Shown here in pieces: positions 24,363 to 29,157 of a DNA stretch of 29,157 bases. The position numbers and the translations under genes are program-made. The DNA is from an uncultured cyanobacterium (GTDB lineage Bacteria; Cyanobacteriota; Vampirovibrionia; Gastranaerophilales; Gastranaerophilaceae): assembly GCA_947073895.1 (NCBI GenBank), contig CAMTNN010000001.1, positions 1 to 29,157 of the forward strand, written 5' to 3'. The notes under the pieces were generated by a model. It searched no databases and was not told the DNA's origin. It was given only the letters and a program-made list of their open reading frames with translations. How positions within the stretch are numbered: position 1 is the stretch's first letter; each line of letters opens with the position of its first letter.

Positions 24363-24978
24363 CAGCAAAGTGTTTTCTTAAAAACGAAGGTCTGTGGTAT
24401 TTACATAGACCGTATTTGTCGATAGCTTCCAAATGCTGTGCTGTTAAATATCCCGCATTTTTTGCCCAATTATACATAGGAAATTCTTCGTGTAATTTAA
24501 GCATATATCTGTCACGCGTAACTTTTGCTAATACACTTGCAGCTGCTATTGAGGCTGATTTTGAATCCCCTTTTATTACAAATTCCTGAGGGTAAATGTA
24601 GTTTTTTATTAATTTATTCCCGTCAACAAGGGTTAGAATATCAGAATTTTCAAGTCTTTGAGCTACGCTTGTGCAGGCAAGGTTCATAGCTTTAAGTGAT
24701 GAGTTTAAAATATTAATTTTTTCAATTTCATCAACTTCTACACAAATAATTTCGTTAATTGTATTATTTTTTATTGCGTCGTAAATTGATTCACGTTTTT
24801 TTGCAGTTAATTTCTTAGAATCGTTTAAAATTTCCAAATCCTTTAATAATCCGTCGGTTATTTTATCAAAATATACAGCCGCAGCATAAACACCGCCTGC
24901 AGCCGGCCCGCGTCCGGCTTCATCTGTTCCGACAATTGTTTTATTAAAGTTTTTATCAAACTCAAAAAGTTCGTTCAT
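24349..24978 (-). CDS. rnhB: Ribonuclease HII
   Basis: RNase HII cuts RNA-DNA hybrids and starts removal of single ribonucleotides from DNA. The catalytic motif TIVGTDEAGRGPAAGGVYAA is near the N-terminus. It is followed by DSKKLTAKKRE, the Asp-containing ILTLVDGNKLI and KGDSKSASIAAASVLAKVTR, all conserved. I chose ATG 24978, giving 209 residues, because AGGAAG lies seven bases upstream and the codon overlaps the murG stop as TAATG. The frame could also begin at 24996. It is the last gene of the murD-ftsW-murG-rnhB run. Confidence 0.95.
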   Translation of the reverse strand: MNELFEFDKNFNKTIVGTDEAGRGPAAGGVYAAAVYFDKITDGLLKDLEILNDSKKLTAKKRESIYDAIKNNTINEIICVEVDEIEKINILNSSLKAMNLACTSVAQRLENSDILTLVDGNKLIKNYIYPQEFVIKGDSKSASIAAASVLAKVTRDRYMLKLHEEFPMYNWAKNAGYLTAQHLEAIDKYGLCKYHRPSFLRKHFAAKSC

Positions 24979-26084
24979 TATAAACTTCCTAAACATTCTA
25001 CAATGCGCTCAACGGCATCAAATTTTGCAAGATGTGAGGTGTTTTGTTTCAGATAATTCATTTTAACAGGATTATCTAAAAGCTCTAATACTGTTTCTCT
25101 CAGCTTATTAGGGTCAAGCTCTTTATCTTCAATATAAACACAAGCACCCATATCAAGCAGACATTTTGCGTTAATTCTTTGATGATTAGCCGCTGCATAA
25201 GGATATGGGACAAGAATTGGTGCAGTAGAAGATGCACAAATTTCTGACAAGCTTAATGAACCTGCTCTTGAAATCACAATATCACTTGATTTTAAAACCG
25301 AAATCATATCGTTAAAATACGGTTTGATTAAAAGATTATTGTTTTGTTCAAAGCCGGGGTAAACGAGTTTGAGTTTTTCAATTATTTCATCGTAATTTTT
25401 CTTTCCAGTTTGGAAAATTACGTTTAGATTTCTGTCTTGTGCAAGTTCTTTTAAAACTTCTACAACAGTATTGTTAATTGATTTTGCACCTTGTGAACCA
25501 CCCATAACACATAGTGTTAATTTGTTATCTAAACCTAAATTTCTTCTGGCATCTTCTTTTGATAAAGTTGCAAATTCAGGTCTTATCGGATTTCCTGTAA
25601 CAATTGAATGTTTATTTGGAATGAATTTTTTTGCTTTTTCAAATGCTAAAGAAACATATTTTGCTCTTTTGCATAATCTTCGTGTAACAAGTCCCGGCAT
25701 TGCGTCGCAATCATGCATCATATAAGGGGTTTTGGTTAAAATACACGCAAAAATCATTGGTGCAGAAACATAACCTCCTGTTGCAAATACTGCATTTGGC
25801 TTGTATTTTTTTATGTATCTGATTGAATAAAGAATTGCTCTAACAAGTCTTATACCCCAATAAAAGAATTTAGGATTAAGTTTTCTAGGCATGCCTGAAA
25901 CACCTACATGCAGAAACTTGTAACCTTTTTTTGTCGCAAGTTCAAATTCCATGTTTCTTTTGTTTCCGACATAATATACTTTTGCGTTTTCACTCAAAGC
26001 GTCGGCAACAGCCATTGCAGGGTAAATATGTCCGCCCGTTCCGCCTCCTGTGACGAAATAGACTTTATTATATGTTTCTGACAT
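24978..26084 (-). CDS. murG: UDP-GlcNAc:lipid I GlcNAc transferase MurG
   Basis: MurG is a peripheral inner-membrane glycosyltransferase that adds GlcNAc to lipid I to make lipid II for peptidoglycan. The 368-residue GT-B protein has GGGTGGH at residues 13-19, then MHDCDAMPGLVTR in place of the more usual 'hEQNa.pG'. It also has TGNPIRPEF, VMGGSQGAKSIN, and the donor-site ISRAGSLSLSEICA and PYPYAAANHQ motifs. The ATG overlaps the end of ftsW by 17 bases and the stop overlaps rnhB, so the genes form a tightly packed operon. Confidence 0.96.
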   Translation of the reverse strand: MSETYNKVYFVTGGGTGGHIYPAMAVADALSENAKVYYVGNKRNMEFELATKKGYKFLHVGVSGMPRKLNPKFFYWGIRLVRAILYSIRYIKKYKPNAVFATGGYVSAPMIFACILTKTPYMMHDCDAMPGLVTRRLCKRAKYVSLAFEKAKKFIPNKHSIVTGNPIRPEFATLSKEDARRNLGLDNKLTLCVMGGSQGAKSINNTVVEVLKELAQDRNLNVIFQTGKKNYDEIIEKLKLVYPGFEQNNNLLIKPYFNDMISVLKSSDIVISRAGSLSLSEICASSTAPILVPYPYAAANHQRINAKCLLDMGACVYIEDKELDPNKLRETVLELLDNPVKMNYLKQNTSHLAKFDAVERIVECLGSL

Positions 26085-27216
26085 TAGTGTAATTCCTTAT
26101 CCTTTTCACATTATCTTTTGAGATATTTAATAAAATTCCAACCATCCATAATGATACCATAATCGAAGAACCACCGTAACTAATAAATGGCATCGGAACA
26201 CCTGTTGCCGGAACAAATGAGCTTGCAACCCACATATTTAAAAAACCCTGAAAACAAATTGAGAAAGTTAATCCAAGTGCAAGGAGCTTACCATACATAT
26301 CCTGACATTTTGTTGCTATGATAAATCCTCTTTGAAGAACTGTCCAAAATAAACATATAAGAAGTAAGCATCCGATAAATCCGAGTTCTTCTCCGATTAC
26401 TGCAAAAATAAAGTCTGTGTGTGCTTCGGGAAGCCATGCCAGTTTTTGTTTAGAACCGCCGTAACCTACTCCAAACATACCGCCTGATGCGAATGCTACG
26501 AGAGACTGGATTACGTTGTAACCAGCTCCTAACGGATCTGCTTCGGGGTTTAACCATGTTGTGATTCTTGAAGATTGATAACCGCGTAAACCTTTTAATA
26601 AGATTAGCGGGATTCCGCAAGCAGCCATTGATAAAAATAATTTTATAGAACCGCCTGCGCAAATATAAATTGCTGCTGAAGTTGCAACAAGCAATATAAT
26701 CATACTCAAGTTAGGTTGTATAAAAATCAAACCTAACATTATAACTATAGGTAAAAACGCAGTCACAATTTTATTGTTGTCCATTAAGTTTGTGTTTCTG
26801 TAAAATACTCCGGCAAGAAGCAATACAACAGCAGGTTTTGCAAACTCGGACGGTTGTAAACTAAATCCTGCAATATTAATCCATCTCTGTGCACCGTTTA
26901 CGGTCACACCTGCAACTTTAACCAGAACAAGCATTCCAATTACAATAAATACAAACGGAAGTGTGTACGTCATTAATTTTTTGTAATGAAAATTTGATAA
27001 AAATTTTAAACCAATGAATCCGACTACAACACCAAACAACTGTTGTAAAAAGAATTTAGCAGGATTAACTCCCATTTCAACGCATTTAGGAGCACTTGCC
27101 GAGAAAATTGCCATTAATCCTATAACAACAAGAAAAATTACAGCAACTAACAATGGTCTGTCAGATTGCATATTTTGAGTGCTTAATGTTTCTTGTTCAT
27201 TATTTTGATAGGACAT
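26068..27216 (-). CDS. ftsW: Septal peptidoglycan glycosyltransferase FtsW
   Basis: FtsW is a SEDS-family membrane glycosyltransferase that polymerises lipid II at the division septum. About ten hydrophobic segments are visible. SEDS motifs include GAQRWINIAGFSLQPSEFAK, then LPEAHTDFIFAVIGEELGFIG and VPMPFISYGGSSIMVSLWMVG, typical of FtsW. The open frame extends to 27264; ATG 27216 gives 382 residues and a 17-base overlap with murD, like the murG/ftsW overlap. Neither candidate start has a well-placed Shine-Dalgarno (GAGGAG is 15 bases away), and 27246 is a second option. RodA is the alternative, but the murD/murG neighbourhood supports FtsW. Confidence 0.92.
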   Translation of the reverse strand: MSYQNNEQETLSTQNMQSDRPLLVAVIFLVVIGLMAIFSASAPKCVEMGVNPAKFFLQQLFGVVVGFIGLKFLSNFHYKKLMTYTLPFVFIVIGMLVLVKVAGVTVNGAQRWINIAGFSLQPSEFAKPAVVLLLAGVFYRNTNLMDNNKIVTAFLPIVIMLGLIFIQPNLSMIILLVATSAAIYICAGGSIKLFLSMAACGIPLILLKGLRGYQSSRITTWLNPEADPLGAGYNVIQSLVAFASGGMFGVGYGGSKQKLAWLPEAHTDFIFAVIGEELGFIGCLLLICLFWTVLQRGFIIATKCQDMYGKLLALGLTFSICFQGFLNMWVASSFVPATGVPMPFISYGGSSIMVSLWMVGILLNISKDNVKRIRNYTNVRNI

Positions 27217-28504
27217 ATTCTTTGAAAACTTCTCCTCTGTGTTCATAACTCTTGAACATGTCAAAGCTTGCGCATGCCGGTGAAAGAAGCACTACATCAG
27301 GGTTTAAGCTGATTGCTTTATCAATTGCTTCTTCCATTGTGCGTTCTTTAATTATATTACTAAAACCATTTTTGAGAAGATTTTCTTCAAATCTTTCTGT
27401 GGCTTCTCCGATTAATAAAACAGTTTTGATATGTTTGTTTATTGAATTGCACATTTCTGTTAAATCGGTATTTTTATCCCGTCCGCCAAGGATTAAAGCA
27501 ACATCAACATTGTTAAACGAATCAATTGCAACAATTGAAGCTTCCGGATTAGTAGCTTTGGAATCGTTATAGAATGTGATGCCGTTCATTTCGCGAACTT
27601 TTTCCAATCGATGCTCAGGAGCTTTAAACGACATAATGCGTTCTCGAATATCTTCGTTTGCCATATCACATAGTTTTGCACAGATTATACCGCACATTAT
27701 GTTCTGGTAATTGTGATGACCTACAAGCGGGCAATCTGCAAGAGATATAATTTCTTCACCTTTGTACCAAATAGCGCCGTCTTTTATTCCACAGTCGTTT
27801 GGTTCATCAAACAGAATAACGTTTTTACACTTTTTGGAAAATCCTAAAAGTTTTTCGTCTTTAGCGTTTAAAATGGCATAATTAGGTGCTTGTTTTCCTG
27901 TGAATATTTTAGCTTTTGCTTTAAAATAGTTTTCCAAACCTTCGTGCCAATCAATATGGTCAGGTGTAAAATTTGTCCAGCAGGAAATAAATGGTTTAAA
28001 ATCTTCGGTCATTTGAGCTTGGTAAGATGAGATTTCACAAACAAGAAAATCAATATCTTCATCTTCAATCAATGAAGTTGGCGGTACTCCGATATTTCCG
28101 CAGTAAGGTGCTTTAAAATTTTTGCTCAAAATATGTGAAACAAGAGCGGTAGTTGTTGTTTTGCCGTTTGTTCCTGTAATTGCAATAAACGGAGTATCTG
28201 AGAATCTATATGCAAGTTCAATTTCAGAAATTATTGGGATATTTTTTTCGTTTAATCGTTTGAATATTTCCGATTTAGGAGGAATTCCTGGGCTTGTTAC
28301 TGCAAAAGAAGCTCCTTCAATAAACTTTTCCGAATGCGTGCCATACTCAACATTAATCCCCAAATTTTGAAGTTCTTTCACCTGTATTTCGTTAACTTCT
28401 GATTTTGATTCGGTTAAATATACGTCAAACCCGTTATTTATAAGATATTTAGCTGCGGAAATCCCGCTTTTTGATAAACCTAAAACTAAAACTTTTTCAG
28501 ACAT
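27200..28504 (-). CDS. murD: UDP-MurNAc-L-alanine:D-glutamate ligase MurD
   Basis: MurD is the cytoplasmic ATP-dependent ligase that adds D-glutamate to UDP-MurNAc-L-Ala. At 434 residues it has family length. The N-terminal Rossmann-type domain (VLVLGLSKSGISAAKYL) is followed by the ATP loop TGTNGKTTTT (110-119), CEISSYQAQ, NFTPDHIDWH, HRLEKV, YNDSKATNPEA and LILGGRDKNTD; the C-terminus has LLSPACASFDMFKSYEHRG. These are the expected Mur-ligase invariants. GGAGAG before the ATG supports the start. It is the first gene of murD-ftsW-murG-rnhB; murC and murB are not in the window. Confidence 0.96.
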   Translation of the reverse strand: MSEKVLVLGLSKSGISAAKYLINNGFDVYLTESKSEVNEIQVKELQNLGINVEYGTHSEKFIEGASFAVTSPGIPPKSEIFKRLNEKNIPIISEIELAYRFSDTPFIAITGTNGKTTTTALVSHILSKNFKAPYCGNIGVPPTSLIEDEDIDFLVCEISSYQAQMTEDFKPFISCWTNFTPDHIDWHEGLENYFKAKAKIFTGKQAPNYAILNAKDEKLLGFSKKCKNVILFDEPNDCGIKDGAIWYKGEEIISLADCPLVGHHNYQNIMCGIICAKLCDMANEDIRERIMSFKAPEHRLEKVREMNGITFYNDSKATNPEASIVAIDSFNNVDVALILGGRDKNTDLTEMCNSINKHIKTVLLIGEATERFEENLLKNGFSNIIKERTMEEAIDKAISLNPDVVLLSPACASFDMFKSYEHRGEVFKEYVLSK

Positions 28505-28561
28505 TTGAATCTCTCCATTTAGCTAAATTTTAACGCAAAAATGAAAAGAAATAAATTTCTA

Positions 28562-28781
28562 TTAAAGATCTTTATTTAAATCATTTAAAGAAATATTAAG
28601 AGCATTTGCAATATCTAATATTGTGAAAAAATGAAGGGTTTTTCAAGCCGTGTTCGATTAAACTTATATTTCCGCAAGAAGTGTTAATTAGCTTAGCAAG
28701 TTCCTTACTTTTTATTTTTTGTTTGAAGCGTTCAATTTTAATATTTATATCTAAATTTCTGTGACGTTCACTTAGCGCCAT
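28562..28781 (-). pseudogene. XRE-type helix-turn-helix gene, frameshifted in an A6/T6 run
   Basis: The start at 28781 has a strong Shine-Dalgarno (AAGGAGG). The first 50 residues are a normal Cro/C1-type HTH: KSKELAKLINTSCGNISLIE then HGLKNPS. Read straight through, the frame then becomes NIRYCKCS and stops at residue 61. A one-base shift within or just after the T6 run (forward-strand A6 at 28626-28631) gives FFTILDIANALNISLNDL and a stop at 28562, the expected continuation of an XRE domain, for a 72-residue protein. The gene is therefore broken, phase-variable, or affected by a homopolymer sequencing error. DNA-binding targets are unknown. Confidence 0.72.
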
Positions 28782-28884
28782 GTCTTCCTCCTTATGTTTT
28801 GCTATAAAAATTATTGCATGAATTAATATTAACTTTGAAATAAAAATTGTGTAATTCTTTCTTCTTGAGATTAATGCTATTAAT

Positions 28885-29157
28885 CTACGGATTAATTTTA
28901 TATGTTTTATTTAAAGATAAATCCATTTTATTTCTATAATCTTTTAATTTTTCAATATTAGAATATTGCAAATCCATATCAGATTTTAATTGATTGGCAA
29001 TTTCTTTTATTTGTAAATCAATATTATTGTCAGATGATATTTTAGTTGAAATCAATCTATTTAGCAGTTTATGAATATTTTTACTATCTCTATCTTGAAT
29101 GAATATATTACAAAAAATCATTCTCTGACTCAACAATAGAGCAGAGGATATTTCACT
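28885..29157 (-). CDS. Unidentified protein, C-terminal part (5' end outside window)
   Basis: The minus-strand frame is open from the window edge to a TAG at 28885, leaving about 90 C-terminal residues. It begins SEISSALLLSQRMIFCNIFI and is followed by a polar, helical, Lys/Asn/Asp-rich region with possible coiled-coil character (KSDMDLQYSNIEKLKDYRNK). I do not recognise a family. A TTG at 29136 could in principle be a start, but it has no ribosome site and the frame continues upstream, so a longer gene is more likely. Confidence 0.5.
   Translation of the reverse strand, partial: SEISSALLLSQRMIFCNIFIQDRDSKNIHKLLNRLISTKISSDNNIDLQIKEIANQLKSDMDLQYSNIEKLKDYRNKMDLSLNKTYKINP

Noticed and set aside
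1..29157. Mobile elements, prophage, CRISPR arrays, tRNA or rRNA genes
   Set aside because: I saw no transposase, integrase, direct-repeat array, cloverleaf-like sequence or rRNA motif on either strand.

Overview
The window is a gene-dense, AT-rich bacterial chromosome segment. It has no rRNA, tRNA, insertion sequence or CRISPR array that I can see. The best taxonomic clue is at 12935-13891: a protein with the layout of cyanobacterial LdpA (a 'W/FFKL-CGA'-type start, two 4Fe-4S clusters and a specific C-terminal domain). It sits beside a low-GC, Gram-negative-style gene set that includes flagellar rod genes. Together these suggest a flagellated, non-photosynthetic relative of Cyanobacteria (Melainabacteria/Vampirovibrionia, perhaps Gastranaerophilales). 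This placement is inference; nothing in the window proves it.

Layout. 1-3.6 kb, plus strand: the 3' part of argS, nth, an AGCS sodium:amino-acid symporter with its own sigma-70 promoter and terminator, and a membrane-anchored Hsp20-like protein. 3.6-6.2 kb, minus strand: a TPR protein and recN, overlapping by one base. 6.2-7.8 kb, plus strand: an unrecognised 486-residue protein behind a sigma-28-type (flagellar) promoter and closed by a strong terminator. 7.8-11.2 kb, minus strand: a five-gene run made of a NarL-type response regulator, a soluble histidine kinase, flgB, flgC and fliE. 11.5-13.9 kb, plus strand: rsmH (apparently leaderless), an FtsL-like protein and ldpA. 13.85-19.8 kb, minus strand: a giant GH13 amylase-superfamily protein followed by a AAA ATPase that converges on and overlaps ldpA. 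20.0-24.0 kb, minus strand: a GAF-GGDEF-HD-GYP cyclic-di-GMP protein, a degenerate membrane histidine kinase and folP. 24.1-24.4 kb, plus strand: an ACT-domain protein. 24.3-28.5 kb, minus strand: murD, ftsW, murG and rnhB as a tightly overlapping operon. The end holds a frameshifted XRE-type HTH gene and an unidentified partial gene.

How the parts fit. Two blocks of the classical division/cell-wall cluster (rsmH-ftsL and murD-ftsW-murG) lie about 13 kb apart with unrelated material between them. The flagellar rod genes are transcriptionally joined to their own two-component system. The sigma-28-type promoter ties the unknown 486-residue protein to the flagellar or type III export programme.

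The most novel material is the 486-residue protein and the GH13/AAA pair. The last two proteins are unrelated but begin with a similar short motif (M-x-V-x-K-[VI]-G-x-x-N, then F-x-G), which hints at a shared targeting tag.
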